Source of the DNA: Choristoneura fumiferana
Lineage: Eukaryota; Arthropoda; Insecta; Lepidoptera; Tortricidae
Direction: 5' to 3'
Length of the DNA: 64,000 bases
Assembly (NCBI RefSeq): GCF_025370935.1
Contig: NC_133479.1
Location: 2,793,528 to 2,857,527, forward strand
Position numbers and translations under genes: made by a program. The notes beneath the pieces were generated by a model that was not told the origin of the DNA, searched no databases, and saw nothing but the letters and a program-made list of their open reading frames with translations. Positions within the stretch are counted from its first letter, which is position 1. Every line of letters begins with the position of its first letter. This document shows, in pieces, positions 11,030 to 21,771 of the stretch.

Positions 11030-11125
11030 CTACGGTGCCACAGACAGACACACAAACAGACACACACACAGACACACATAGCGATCAAACTTATAACACC
11101 CCTCTTTTTGCGTCGGGGGTTAAAA
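11030..11125. repeat. retroelement end with CA-rich tract
   Basis: CTACGGTGCCACAGACAG, a CACACAGACACACA tract and CACCCCTCTTTTTGCGTCGG recur in inverted order at 47435-47520 and 47640-47660, which marks the end of a dispersed element. The surrounding open frame (10918-11148) is therefore not a gene. Confidence 0.5.
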
Positions 11126-11489
11126 AAATATCAAAACCACTTATTTAGCTGACTTACACTCAAGAAATTTGATTCCTTAGGTCACCACAGAATAGCCACA
11201 AAACTTTGTCATTGTGACATTTAATTTTATTCGATCAGCATTGCCGTACAAATAAATTAATTTGCTATGATAAGGTTCTATGGTGGCCTAGGAATCAAAT
11301 TGCTTCACTGTTGTACGTAACAGCCATGTAACAGCATAATTATATTCGGGGCAAAAAGAAAAGTTATGTCAAATGTCTTTATTCAATTTAGTCTTTAACA
11401 AATAATGAACAACTCAATATTTACTTGGCTATTACAAAACCAAAACTATATATATTTATTTTAAGTATTTTATTTGTAATTTATAAGTG

Positions 11490-11540
11490 TCAGAGGGACC
11501 GCACGACACGAACTTCGAGTTTCGTATAGTAGCCCTGCAG
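11490..11540. repeat. half copy of the CTACTACGAAACTCGAA MITE
   Basis: Only the right arm remains, from GAGGGACCGCACGACACG to GTAGCCCTGCAG. The left arm is missing. Confidence 0.55.
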
Positions 11541-11544
11541 GTGA

Positions 11545-12634
11545 GATAGGGGTCAATCACGATCAGGTTTATGTAAAAAAAAAACAGACAGTATTAATAT
11601 TAACAGAGAAATGACTGATACGAGTTAATGCTTCGGAACCATATATGCATTAATTTTATCTTGAGAATATTTTTTATATTCATCTAAATTAGTAACATTC
11701 CTGAGAAGAGACTCTACTCGGTCTTTCGGTCTTTGCACTAAGGGTAGAGACGCGTTGTATAGATTGGCTTAAAAGATAATTTAAAATCAATTCCCAATTG
11801 TAACCCCTCAACGATCTCCGATTGTGAACTCCCAAACGGCTGAACTCTCAAAAACGATTAAATGAGCATTATCTACATCTTTATTAATTTTGGTACAAAG
11901 CGTTCGTTGGCACCCGGCGACAGGTATTGTGATTTATTGAGGTTCCATTATTGGAGGGTTAAATCATGACGCTGGTTATGTCCGCGGTGATATATTGTAT
12001 TGGTTATAAGAAATAATACAATCGAATATCCTTGGGACCGCGATGGGTTAAAAAATTAGGGTTTGGATAAGTTTACCTTTCAGTTAAAGCTTATTTCGTT
12101 TTACCTTCTCTATTATTTGTTTCAGTCTAACCCCTTCCTTGTTTTGTCACTTGTTGTACTAACTTATGTTTAGGTATTTTAATTGCAAATTTAATTTAAA
12201 ATAATTAAAGAATTTTCTACCCGAATCCTAAGCTTTGCCTACTGTGGGGCTAACGGCAAGTTTTTTGTAAAAATATACATATTATTATGTTCTTTTTGAA
12301 AACTATTTATTTTATTTTATTTTATTTTTATTCATAATGTAGGTATGTAGACAATGTAACGATCCACGGGTACCTTGTAGTTTTCAGTTATAGGTACATA
12401 CTTATACGAGTGTCCTGTAAGTAATACGACTTAAGGTTGAGATAGGAGGGCAGATCATATGCAAACATTACCCTCATAAAGACTTTTATTAGGGTAGAAC
12501 TTTAGACTTAAAGTCCTCAGTAAATGTTTTAAATGTATACCCGCGCTAAGGTTCAGTTGTGTTGTCTGCTCAAAACATAAAATACTTACACTACAAATAG
12601 CGTCAACCCTACTGGCTTTACCTCACCTCACTTC
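11545..12634. other. AT-rich spacer
   Basis: No gene or known repeat recognised. It includes a TTTTA tract near 12306-12330. Confidence 0.4.
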
Positions 12635-13061
12635 AATGAGGGCTATCGCGTATGAATTCGCCGCTAGAGGCGCTAGTGTAGCGTGAGGTCTCCGAATTGT
12701 CAAATCTCATAGTTTTTGGGTGAGCTACGCGGGTTTATTTATAATTAGAATAATTTTGTGAATATTTTGCAATATGTGAAATTAATTATGGCAAATAAGC
12801 GTTCCGGGGCAATGAATGTCTGTGTTTTGAGACAGTTTTGTCTTTCTGAAACCTTTGTCCTCCCTTTTTTCCGAACAAAACGGGGACTTTGCAACACTGT
12901 GGCATGCTCGATATTTTTATGGTACGTTTTTAAGGTGTATTAAATATGATTTTAATCTAAACTTTGTTTTCACGCCCGTAATAAAAGACTTTGAAAGCCA
13001 TAGTTAAAAACCTCACGCAACAGTGCGCCCTCTAGTGAGACAAAAAACGATAGCCCTCATT
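12635..13061 (+). mobile_element. 427-bp terminal-inverted-repeat MITE, copy 1
   Basis: The ends are AATGAGGGCTATCG and CGATAGCCCTCATT, and the inner flanks are rich in CGCTAGAGGCGCTAGTG-type sequence. The partner at 14603-15029 has the same length and lies in opposite orientation. The open frame inside (12758-12943) has a disrupted equivalent in the partner and is not taken as a gene. No clear target duplication was seen, so the superfamily is undecided. A 14-bp perfect palindrome (13059-13097) straddles the right end. Confidence 0.7.
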
Positions 13062-13164
13062 TCGATAGCATAGTATTACTATATATGCTATCGAAATTGA
13101 GGTGCGAATTGGATTAGAAAAAAATCTCTGGTTAAAATTAGCAGCTATCAGAATCTTAATTTTG

Positions 13165-13290
13165 CTCCTTTCACTACAAATGAACGGACGGACGAACGAA
13201 CGGATGAATGGACCGACGGTCAGACAGACATGGCGAAACTACAAAGATTCCTTGTAGGACTAGGGAATCCTAAAAACTGACCAAACAGAA
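13165..13290 (-). repeat. fragment of the GGTTCCGTAGCC repeat family
   Basis: GACAGACATGGCGAAACTACA and GGACTAGGGAATCCTAAAAA are the reverse complement of the start of the family seen at 4209 and 45318, with a GACGGACGAACGAACGG microsatellite. Confidence 0.45.
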
Positions 13291-13591
13291 TCAACGACAA
13301 TTCACAACAAGTACTAGTAAGCTAGCAAATAATCAGAGGACTTATGTAAATTCCTTAGCCTTTGTACCATAAATATTCCTTCTTACAGCCAGAGCATTCC
13401 CCAAATCGACTTAAGTTCTTCACGGACATATTATTATTTCAAGAACACAACTCGGTGCTTAAGCTGGCACTTTAGTGTTTACGAGTCAGTCGTCAGCTCT
13501 CTATCGTTTACGTGAAAAACGAAAGAGACGTGACCACAAATGAAGTTACAATTTGGTGGCGACGCCCCAACGTGTAATACGCAAATTGAAG

Positions 13592-13738
13592 CTGCTGGGT
13601 TACTACGAAACTCGAAACTCGGAAGTTCGTGTCGTGCGGTCCCTCTGACTGACACTTATACTATTTACTCGTAATACGAGAGCGAGAGGGACGGTACGAC
13701 ACGAACTTCGAGTTTCGAGTTTCGTAGTAGCCCTGCTG
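13592..13738. mobile_element. palindromic MITE, CTACTACGAAACTCGAA family
   Basis: A well-preserved copy with arms GGTTACTACGAAACTCGAAA and TTTCGTAGTAGCCCTGCTG around ACTATTTACTCGTAATACGA. Confidence 0.7.
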
Positions 13739-13744
13739 ACGTCC

Positions 13745-14446
13745 TTTGAAGATGAGATTGAATACCCCATTTGCATTACCTAAAGTAGAGCTCAGTGTTG
13801 CCAGTATCTTTGCTCTGAAAAAGCTAGAATTCTTAGGAATAAACAAAATATAAGTAACGTTTCTCATATTGAAGTCGTTACCCGTTAAAAGTAAAATTGA
13901 ATGTTACGTTTGCATGATTTACATGTGTTAGACTGTATAAAAATGAGTAATAATTTGAAGTAAGTACCCATTGGATGTTTGTCACTCCATCACGCAAAAA
14001 CGGCTCTACGAATTTGGATATAATTTGGCACAAGGTTTATAACCTCGAATAAATAGCAATAACGATATTAGGGATTATATATATTAGCATAATTTCCTCG
14101 GTATAGCGATAACTAAATTCTTCGCAAGAAACAGCTTGTAAATAAATACAGAATCCTTCGTTATGCGTGATCCAACATACATATACTGAGCTTGTTTTTT
14201 GCACTTTGGAAAATCCTCTCTACCTTTTCAGGGACAAAGCAGTGGATTATACAGAATAGGTGTCCCTTAATCAAACCCACAGCTGGTGGATAACCCTCTA
14301 ATTTCATACATCTGGTGTAAAGTAACCGCAATTTTCGTTTCCGATTCGCAATATAAATTTCCACGCTTTGTCTCTTTAGTTTTCATATTGTGGAAAATTG
14401 AGGTATGAAGTGTGTTGAGATGATGTTTGTTTGTTTTGATCCAGTA
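13745..14446. other. spacer
   Basis: No supported gene. Short open frames on the minus strand (13661-13867 and 14161-14364) are not conserved-looking and lack splice or promoter context. Confidence 0.4.
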
Positions 14447-14449
14447 GTA

Positions 14450-14582
14450 CAGTCAGCATCAAAAGTAGCTGTACACTATCGTACTTTGTCGTTTTACAAC
14501 CACGTTTAAAACGTCATGCAAGATTGTCAGTGTGTCAATGCGACCGAGAAAAAAAGTGATCCGCTGATTTTGACGCTAACTG
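14450..14582. mobile_element. mariner-type MITE with TA target duplication
   Basis: Between TA dinucleotides, the left end CAGTCAGCATCAAAAGTAGC is mirrored by the right end TCCGCTGATTTTGACGCTAA. The element is 133 bp and non-coding. Confidence 0.7.
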
Positions 14583-14602
14583 TACTAAGTATAAATAAAG
14601 GC

Positions 14603-15029
14603 AATGAGGGCTATCGTTTTTTGTCTCACTAGATGGCGCACTGTTGGGTGAGGTTTTTAAGTATGGTTTTGAAAGTCTGTTATTACGGGCGTGGAAACAA
14701 AGTTTAGATTAAAATCATATTTAATACACCTTAAAACCGTACCAAATAAATATCGAGCATGCCACAGTGTTGCATAGTCCCCGTTTTGTTCGGAAAAAAG
14801 GGAGGACAAAGGTTTCCAAAAGACAAAACTCTCTCAAAACACAGACATTCATTGCCCCGGAACGCATATTTGCCATAATTAATTACAGATATTGCAAAAT
14901 ATTCACAAAATTATTCTAATTCTAAATAAACCCGCGTAGCTAACCCAAAAACTATGAGATTTGACATTTCGGAGACCTCACGCTACACTAGCGCCTCTAG
15001 CGGCGAATTCATTCGCGATAGCCCTCATT
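14603..15029 (-). mobile_element. 427-bp terminal-inverted-repeat MITE, copy 2 (inverted)
   Basis: This is the reverse complement of 12635-13061, with the same length and ends and only scattered substitutions. The two copies form an inverted pair separated by about 1.5 kb. Confidence 0.7.
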
Positions 15030-16280
15030 AAAGTGACAATGAACTAAAACAATTAATTTGCTCACCCGAAATAAAAAAGAAAAAAAAGAATAATAAAAGT
15101 GGCACCCTGGCTTTTCGCCGACACTGTAAACTACGGGTATTAGGTTAGGTTAGACTTGTAACAATCCTGCATCGATTTATGCAATCCTGAAATATTTACA
15201 GTTTAAAAAAAACGTTCGTCCATATGAAACATTTGGGAAATTAATAATTTGGGAAAATATTTTCGGTGAAAAATTAGATACTTAATAAGTAAAAGTTTGA
15301 CATGTTGCATTTTTCAATTTTTAGGCTGGGCATAGCAAGAGAGATTTAAAAAAAACAGCCTGATTTAAAGTAATCGATCCTTCATCTCGTTTCTCAACCT
15401 GGTAACTTCATTTGTTATAATGTTTAGTGTTTTCTTTTTTGCCTTTTTTTTCTTTTTAAATGGATTATTGTGTCAGCCTTCACTTTAGTAAAATTGATTA
15501 TTTTTAATGTATGATAAAAAGATGATCCCAAAGGAAGAACAGCGCCGTTCGCAAGACCGGCAGTTTTGCTGATTCGGAACTTGAAAATTTTAGTTTCTTT
15601 TTGTTATTTCGTACTTTGTCACATCATTTATTCACACAACACAAGATACAACAATATGATAGGAAACAAAATAAATATATACTACATAAATATACCTGAC
15701 TATAAAAATTTGTCACGGCTAAATGATTTCTTTCTTTCTTTATGAACAAACTACTTTGAGTAGATGTTCAGTTCTGATCTCAATCTAGATCTAGATAAAA
15801 TTTCGAAATCTCAACCGCTGCGTTTAGTCGCGAAACTTCGCACAGTTCCCACGGAATTTTTTACATACGAAGTCACAGTAATAATAATAACTATGAGTAG
15901 AAATCGCGAAAATTGAAAACAATGTACTATTGACTTGTATAGTGTATACCTGTAGGTATATAACCTTTATATAACACAAAAAGCCTCTACATTACAAGTA
16001 AAATAGATAAAACTGTATTGTATACAAACGTATCAAAATTTAATGCTATAAAGTAACACAGGAGATCCTTTGTGAGAACTTATTACGAAAATAACGAGCG
16101 GTTACGTAATCTTCGCTTTATCATAACTGATTTATACTTCCATCTGCGACCCTTAAATATAATATTCTGTTGATGTTTGGTTATTGAATATTTCAAAGTC
16201 GCAGTTTAATTTGACCATTAAGGGCTATCCAATGTTTTTAAAGCGAAACAATGGAGCTGGAAGGTGTCAGTTATCATACT
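15030..16280. other. AT-rich spacer
   Basis: Nothing recognised, apart from short A/T homopolymers. Confidence 0.4.
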
Positions 16281-16289
16281 TGACCATTA

Positions 16290-16456
16290 GGCATAATGTA
16301 TGTAGGTCGCGCGCTGCTGCTGCGCATGGCGTAGCAGCAGGACCACATGCACACGCGGCTCAGGCACATGCTGAGGGAGGGGGAGGGCGGCGCTGCCAAA
16401 AGCGCAGCCTATGATATCGCCAATATTTGGAAGAATTATATTTTAGAAATATAAAA
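16290..16456 (+). other. GC-rich island, possible orphan exon or pseudogene fragment
   Basis: About 110 GC-rich bases stand out in AT-rich DNA. In one frame, after a TAG at about 16334, they read QQDHMHTRLRHMLREGEG, then AAKSAAYDIANIWKNYILEI and a stop. This looks like natural protein sequence, but I do not recognise the family. The upstream TAG could be an acceptor (TAG before CAGCAGGACC) or a mutated CAG codon. No partner exon is visible nearby. It lies antisense to the SLC6 gene's presumed first intron. Confidence 0.3.
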
Positions 16457-16480
16457 TTTTACTCGCAAATGTGATGAAAA

Positions 16481-16609
16481 ACATTGTATGTCGCACGGGC
16501 GGTACTAGAATTACGAACATCGACTCATTAAAGCCCTCAGTCTTCGACTTCGGGCTTCTAATAGACTCTCGTTCGTAATTCCTTATTTACCGCCCTTAAG
16601 ACACAATGT
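16481..16609. mobile_element. MITE with inverted ends
   Basis: ACATTGTATGTCGCACGGGC at the left is mirrored by GCCCTTAAGACACAATGT at the right, and AATTACGAAC by GTTCGTAATT inside. It is 129 bp and non-coding. Confidence 0.6.
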
Positions 16610-16667
16610 ACTATTAAAATGTTCATCTTGTTCAACCCATTTTTCAAATTTGGAGCACTTGCGTAAA

Positions 16668-16935
16668 TTTGCAGGTGGTAGGACCTTGTGCAAGTTCCGC
16701 CCGGATTGCTACCACCATCTTGCTCGCTAATCCTGCCGTGAAGCAGCAGTGCTTGCACTGTTGTGTTTCGGCGTGGAGAGTAAGACAGCCGGTGAAATTA
16801 CTGGCACGTGAGGTATCCCATCTTAGGCCTCTAGGTTGGCAACGCGTCTGCAATACCCCTGGTGTTGCAGATGTTTATGGGCGGTGGTGATCTCTTACCA
16901 TCAGGAGACCCATTTGCTCGTTTGCCATCCAGTCA
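16668..16935 (+). mobile_element. LINE 3'-end fragment, CTCGTTTGCC family
   Basis: Nearly identical to 7616-7897, running from GGTGGTAGGACCTTGTGC to CTCGTTTGCCATCCAGTC and an A-rich tail. The open frames on both strands here mirror those at 7.7 kb and are repeat-derived. Confidence 0.65.
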
Positions 16936-17065
16936 AATAAAAAAAAAATAAAAAAAAGTGGCGGTAATACAGTAATATAGTACTGAAATTCTCGTAGGCT
17001 GGCCAGGTGGTAGTGGTCTGGTCTGTGCAGATGAGAAATTTTTAAAGGTTAATGGTATCGACTTG

Positions 17066-17410
17066 ATACTTCTTCTTCTTCTCTTTTAAAATATGTCTTT
17101 TCTGTCCTAATTAATAGGACACTTTCGCCAGTGTCAAAGTAAACTCTCTTTGAGAGGGACGTTGTACGGTGGTTGTAGTTTTTGCAACTTGATAGTAAAA
17201 TTCCAGAAACCACGTGGACACAACTTGCGCATTAAAAAATGTCAGACACGAGAGAAATATAGAATTTTGTGCTCACTGTTCACTGTTAAGGTTAATCGCC
17301 GCATAAACACTATCAAAATTATACTTCAACTAGCCAAAGAAACAGAAATAGCAAAATTAGATATTGTCTACATCCGCCATGTTCGAATGCTACAAATCGA
17401 ATCCCTGAAA
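17066..17410 (+). repeat. 340-bp dispersed repeat, copy 1
   Basis: Starts CTTCTTCTTCTCTTTTAAAA and ends near CTACAAATCGAATCCC. The copy at 22660-22996 is in the same orientation and almost identical. A 91-residue open frame in copy 1 is interrupted in copy 2, so coding is unlikely. No inverted ends are evident, and the class is unassigned. Confidence 0.6.
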
Positions 17411-17752
17411 CTTGATAGCAAATAGCGATATATAATTTGAATGACAACGAAGGTACAGTCATTAAAATGCTGTGTCAGCAAGAAAGGCTTTTATTGAAAA
17501 AAAAAAGCTTGAATGAATGAATAGATGAATAAACGAACTATTTATTCACAGAACATAATACATACAGTAAAATTGTACTGTACTATTTCCTGTACTAGTA
17601 AAAAAGTAACTTTTATGCATTGTTGACATAATTATTAGATGCCCTAAGGCGAGCTTACGCGTTACTGCTAGCTAACCAAGGGTTAAATACCTGCCTGTAA
17701 CCCCAATCCAGCGTGCGATTGCACCAAGTTAGTACCCTGCAGAGCCTAAAGT

Positions 17753-17888
17753 CGAGTTTAGACTTGCAAGAAAAATCGCGCAAGTTGCATTACATTGCGA
17801 GGCCGTAAAGCCAACGAGTTTGTAGTGGTCAATTGAGCGCCGCAATGAAATGGAACTTGTACGATTTTTCTTGCAAGTCTTAACTTGG
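17753..17888. mobile_element. palindromic MITE, AGACTTGCAAGAAAAATCG family
   Basis: Left arm CGAGTTTAGACTTGCAAGAA is mirrored by TTCTTGCAAGTCTTAACTTG at the right. A shorter relative lies at 43271-43333. Confidence 0.6.
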
Positions 17889-17960
17889 CTAAACGGTTTT
17901 ACACTCAACTGTGCTGTGATTCATGTAAACTATGGTACCCTGAGTGTGTATTGTCTAACG

Positions 17961-18371
17961 CAGGGTTTCTCAAAGTGGGGTACGCGAACCCCTAGGGGTT
18001 CGCTATTCGACGGTAGGGGGTTCGCGACAAGGTTTACGTGATGGTGGCTGCAAGAATGGCAAGATGATTAAGCTTGGTTTTTGAAGTCTTTTTGTATTTT
18101 TTATTTCAACTCCAAATTTGTTACTTATTTGTTTGTTATTTGTTGTTGTTTGTTTCAGTTTGTATTTTCGTTGGCAAGATGCTTCTTACCTATATTTGTT
18201 ACTTACCTTTTATTGAAATAAATAATATACATTATATTATGATGATGATTGAAATAAAAATAAACTTAGTTTCTCCAACAGCCAATTTTATTACCATCTT
18301 CGGTTTAGGGGTTCGCTGTCGTCTAGAAACTTTAACAGGGGTACGTGGAGCCATAAGTTTGAGAAACCCTG
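17961..18371. mobile_element. non-autonomous hAT element with 8-bp target duplication
   Basis: An exact 8-bp direct repeat, GTCTAACG, flanks the element at 17953-17960 and 18372-18379. The ends are CAGGGTTTCTCAAAGTGGGG and, in reverse complement, CAGGGTTTCTCAAACTTATG. The subterminal CGAACCCCTAGGGGTTCG is palindromic. Length is 411 bp with no transposase. The 8-bp duplication and CAGGG ends place it in the hAT superfamily. Confidence 0.85.
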
Positions 18372-18445
18372 GTCTAACGCGCTGACGTTCACGATCGCAT
18401 TCGCCATCTCTTTCTACCGTGTGACAGAAAGAAGTGGCGAAAACG

Positions 18446-18501
18446 ATTGTGATTCCAAGTGTGTCAGAGAATAAGGTCTCTGACACACTTGGAATCGCAA
18501 T
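18446..18501. repeat. 25-bp perfect-stem hairpin
   Basis: ATTGTGATTCCAAGTGTGTC(AGAGA) at 18446-18470 pairs with 18477-18501, with one mismatch and a 6-base loop (ATAAGG). It directly follows the hAT element. It probably belongs to a decayed MITE. Confidence 0.6.
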
Positions 18502-18519
18502 CCTTATTCTGTCTGTAAA

Positions 18520-18910
18520 TCTCTGTCACTCTTTAAATCTATGCTTAAGGAGCACTGTCTGTCATCGTGTGATAATTAGCTTTATCCTAGTTAATTTATT
18601 TATTCATTAATTTATATGTGGCTGTTTATCCCATTGCCTATATTTATTTTAGACGTGTATAATATGTACGATAATGTGTATGTGTAGATGTGTTTTTGTT
18701 GCTTTTTAATTTTTCTGATCTACTGTTAATGCACCACCTGCTGTGAACTAGTCCTTCCTTCTCTCTGTAAAAAGGTTGCCTGGAAGAGATCGCTCTTAAG
18801 CGATAAGGCCGCCTATTGCTTACCTTGTAATTTTCTCTGTGTACCTGTTTTCTGTATCGCTTACTATTTCTGGTGTACAATAAAGAGTAATTGTATTGTA
18901 CTGTTGTATT
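18520..18910 (+). mobile_element. RTE-like LINE 3' end
   Basis: AAAGGTTGCCTGGAAGAGAT, TAAGCGATAAGGCCGCCTAT and TGTACAATAAAGAGTAATTG form a 3' UTR and tail found at many lepidopteran LINE insertions. A shortened copy lies at 30975-31075. A tail of TTGTA-type repeats closes it. Confidence 0.6.
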
Positions 18911-19011
18911 GTCTCTGATCTGTGACCTGTAATCCCTTTACTATTATTAACACTACTTATTCCCTGTGAAAACATAATAACTGACGAAAATATAGCTAAG
19001 GATTCACTTAC

Positions 19012-19698
19012 AGCGCACTCTGGCTCCGTGATGTAAGACCCGTTAGGCAGAAACTTCTTGGGGCATTCGGCCCAAGGCAGCTCCGCCTGGAAGCTCTGCG
19101 CGAAGTAGAACAGACACCACGCGATGATGGAGTTGTAGTACAGAGCCACGTTGAACGAGACCACCGCAGAACTAATCCCTATCCCGCCAAGATACGGAGA
19201 CACCTGGTGCCACACACCTATAGCACCCTTTCTTAATCTCTGCCCGATTGCTAACTCCAGGTAAAAGATGGGTATCCCTTCAATCGCGAGCATCACGAAA
19301 TAAGGAATAAGGAACGCTCCTCCACCATTCTTTTGTGCCAGGTACGGAAAGCGCCAGACGTTTCCTAAACCGACAGCGTAACCAACTGTAGCTAAAAGAA
19401 AAGTCAGCTTGCTGTCCCAGGATTCTCTCTCCCCTTCTCCTCCTTCTGGCTTGATGGCTCGGCCTTCCGCAGAGCTCGTCTTGCTTGTTGGAGTTTCCGA
19501 AGAACGTCTGTTAGGGCTGGTATCTTCGAAGGCTTCATTTGTCGCCCCGTACATAATGGGACGGGCTGTATGCCCGTTTTCCAAAGTCACCAATCTCCCT
19601 CTCAATTCTTTCATCTCCATACGGTCTATGGAACGCTGAGCGTACAGGTCTCGAGAACTTTGACGCCTCATCAAATGAGCCGTATTCGCCATTTTCAC
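19012..19698 (-). CDS. SLC6-family Na+-dependent transporter, first coding exon
   Basis: This exon encodes the first 229 residues of a sodium-coupled neurotransmitter/amino-acid symporter of the plasma membrane. Residues 1-93 form a charged cytoplasmic N-terminus. TM1 carries the family signature GLGNVWRFPYLAQKNGGGAF (residues 110-129), which lines the sodium and substrate sites. TM2 (about 132-151) and TM3 (about 173-200, with NVALYYNSIIAWCLFYF) follow. An extracellular loop has cysteines 212 and 228 around a glycosylation site (NGS, 219-221). The wording of TM1-TM3 (GVWH..SP.LGGIG) resembles the SLC6A15/17 (NTT4-like) branch best. Frame continues to a donor GTAAGT at 19011-19006 in phase 0. 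The remaining exons (about TM4-TM12) are not seen in 1-19011, so the first intron is long. The start is the upstream ATG of two in MKM. Confidence 0.9.
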
Positions 19699-20724
19699 TT
19701 TATTTTAATTTTATTGTCGCTATAAATTATTATTGTCGCCTTATTTTATTGTCATAGTATCTATCCTTAATTACGCTATTTACAGGGACTCGTTTTCGCC
19801 GTCGTGGCACATAATGATGAGCAATAAATAACACGAGAATATTATCGCTTTTATTACGCCTTTGGGCAAGCCTACTGATTTATTGGACATTTTTTTTAGT
19901 TATTTTGAACACTGTAACGATTTCCGATTAATCACCTTTTTTTTTTATTTTTATTATTTTTTGTTATTTTTAACAACTACGCTTGGGAAGCGAATGGCTG
20001 CCGACGAGAGGTCGGGCGGCACTGGCGGGAAACTTGTGGGGTAAAGACGCCATTTTGTTCACGCATGCGCGGAAAACCTTGAATAGACGAAAATGAAAAA
20101 ACATTTTTTCCCTTAAAAGGATTTTTACGGCCTCTTCCGAAATACTATCTCAATTGAAGTGCGATTTAATTTTACTCGTACAAAATGTCATTTGGTACCT
20201 CATAAACAAGTAATCATTGGCTTGCGACTTTATTTTCGTCTACGAATTCGGTTCATAAAAATAAAAGCTAAATCATTTGAGCGATAAATCAGTGACAAAA
20301 ACCAATTTTCTGGGTATAGCATAGTAATAGGGGGTTCTTCCTCCGTGGTTAAGAATAAGGGTTATGTTTGCTTGAGTTTTATGGAAAGAAAACTAAACGT
20401 GCGACACTGCGACCGGTAGGACATTGATTTATATGGAAACAAAGCTTTTTCGATGGTGGTTATTCTCGTACTCTCGGGATAATATCGATTCAAAGTATCC
20501 TACATGAAATATGACTACAGAAATTTGGGTTTCAGAAAAGGATGTGCTGCACTTAATTCATACTTCAGTTATTTAGTATGTAGGAACCTCTACTTTTTTG
20601 GAAGTTCGTAATGTAATTCTTACCCAGTGTCTTTGTGTAATGTAATATGTCATCATTGATAGATGCTCGTAAATATACTTGTTTCAAAGAAAATGAGATA
20701 TATGTAGAACTCCTATGAGTATTT
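19699..20724. other. upstream region of the SLC6 gene
   Basis: This should hold the 5' UTR and promoter of the SLC6 gene. No TATA box or other specific element could be identified with confidence. Confidence 0.35.
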
Positions 20725-21220
20725 TTAACCGACTTCAAAAAAGGAGGAGGTTTATCAATTCGGTTGTATTTTTTTTATATATTTGTTACCTCAGAACTCC
20801 GTCATTTATGAACCGATTTGTTTTTTTTTTTGCATACGTAAAAAGCACCAAAAGCACCAAATCAGGATCTGATGATTGGATCTTAAGGAAATCGAGGGAA
20901 CTCTTCAAATGTTGTAGGGAAACCTAGATACTTAGTAAATTGGATATTTTAGTAGTAACTCGTGCATTTGCTCCTGAAAACCATCATTTGGTGAAGTGGA
21001 ACTGATGATGAAGACCACAGTTGACCATCGAAGTTGCTACTCAATAACAAGTATTTCACGGGTTGAATTTTAATTACTTTGACACAGTTACTAAGCAATT
21101 TAAGCTCCTCGTAATGCATAAGGTAACACGGGTGGTAAAAAAAAAATAACAAATAATTGAACCGACTACAAAAAAACCATGAAAATAATTTTCTACCAGT
21201 CTGAAGTCGGTCGGTGCCTC
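20725..21220 (+). repeat. dispersed repeat opening ACCGACTTCAAAAAAGGAGG
   Basis: The stretch opens ACCGACTTCAAAAAAGGAGG, contains TTGTTACCTCAGAACTCCG, and ends near TCTGAAGTCGGTCGG, so its outer 10 bases are inverted. It is a common lepidopteran repeat and is non-coding. Confidence 0.5.
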
Positions 21221-21227
21221 AGCACGA

Positions 21228-21480
21228 GCCAGCAGGAGTGGACCTATAGTCATCTACCTCACCTACGCACTTTATACACAACAAAGTTGCCCGCAACTCT
21301 CATGAATGATGTCGTCAGTCCACCCAGTGAGAGGCCTGCCAACGCTTTGCCAACGTCTCTGAAATACCTCGACGTTTCGACCACATTACAGTGGCCATGG
21401 TCACAAGTAGACTTGAAGTGTGGGGTGTCAAGTCTGTCTAGCAGCGCGAGTCTTCGAGCTACCCGCACTTTTTAATAGTA
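21228..21480. repeat. dispersed repeat fragment containing CATTACAGTGGCCATGGTCA
   Basis: ACGTTTCGACCACATTACAG and TGGCCATGGTCACAAG are phrases typical of a high-copy insect repeat. The 98- and 69-residue open frames on the two strands lack any domain and are not called. Confidence 0.4.
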
Positions 21481-21621
21481 TTGGACTCGTGTCACGAACT
21501 ACCCGCACTTGGTCATTTATATTTGTCACCCCATCACACCTACGCACAACAATAACAACGTCCGATCGGTCTTGATTCAATTATATGATTTCAGAGCTGT
21601 TTAGGCGTGAAAAGATAACAG

Positions 21622-21725
21622 GGGGGCTACTGCGAAATCTGAAAATCGAAGTTCGTATCGTGCCGTCCCTCTCACTCTCGTTTTAATTAATATTAGCGTC
21701 AGCGGGACGGAGTTAAACGTCTTAA
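21622..21725. repeat. partial CTACTACGAAACTCGAA-type MITE
   Basis: GGGGGGCTACTGCGAAATCTG and CGTCAGCGGGACGG are the left arm and centre. The right arm is missing. Confidence 0.5.
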
Positions 21726-21771
21726 GTGGCTTTCCCGAAATATAAATAATTGTTAAAAAATAATTAGGTGT

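Noticed and set aside
12758..12943. 61-residue gene inside the 427-bp MITE
   Set aside because: The second copy of the element has a disrupted version, and no transposase motif is present.
18820..19011. Extension of the SLC6 exon to the end of its open frame
   Set aside because: A consensus donor GTAAGT lies at 19011, and the residues beyond it do not resemble SLC6; the stretch enters a LINE tail.
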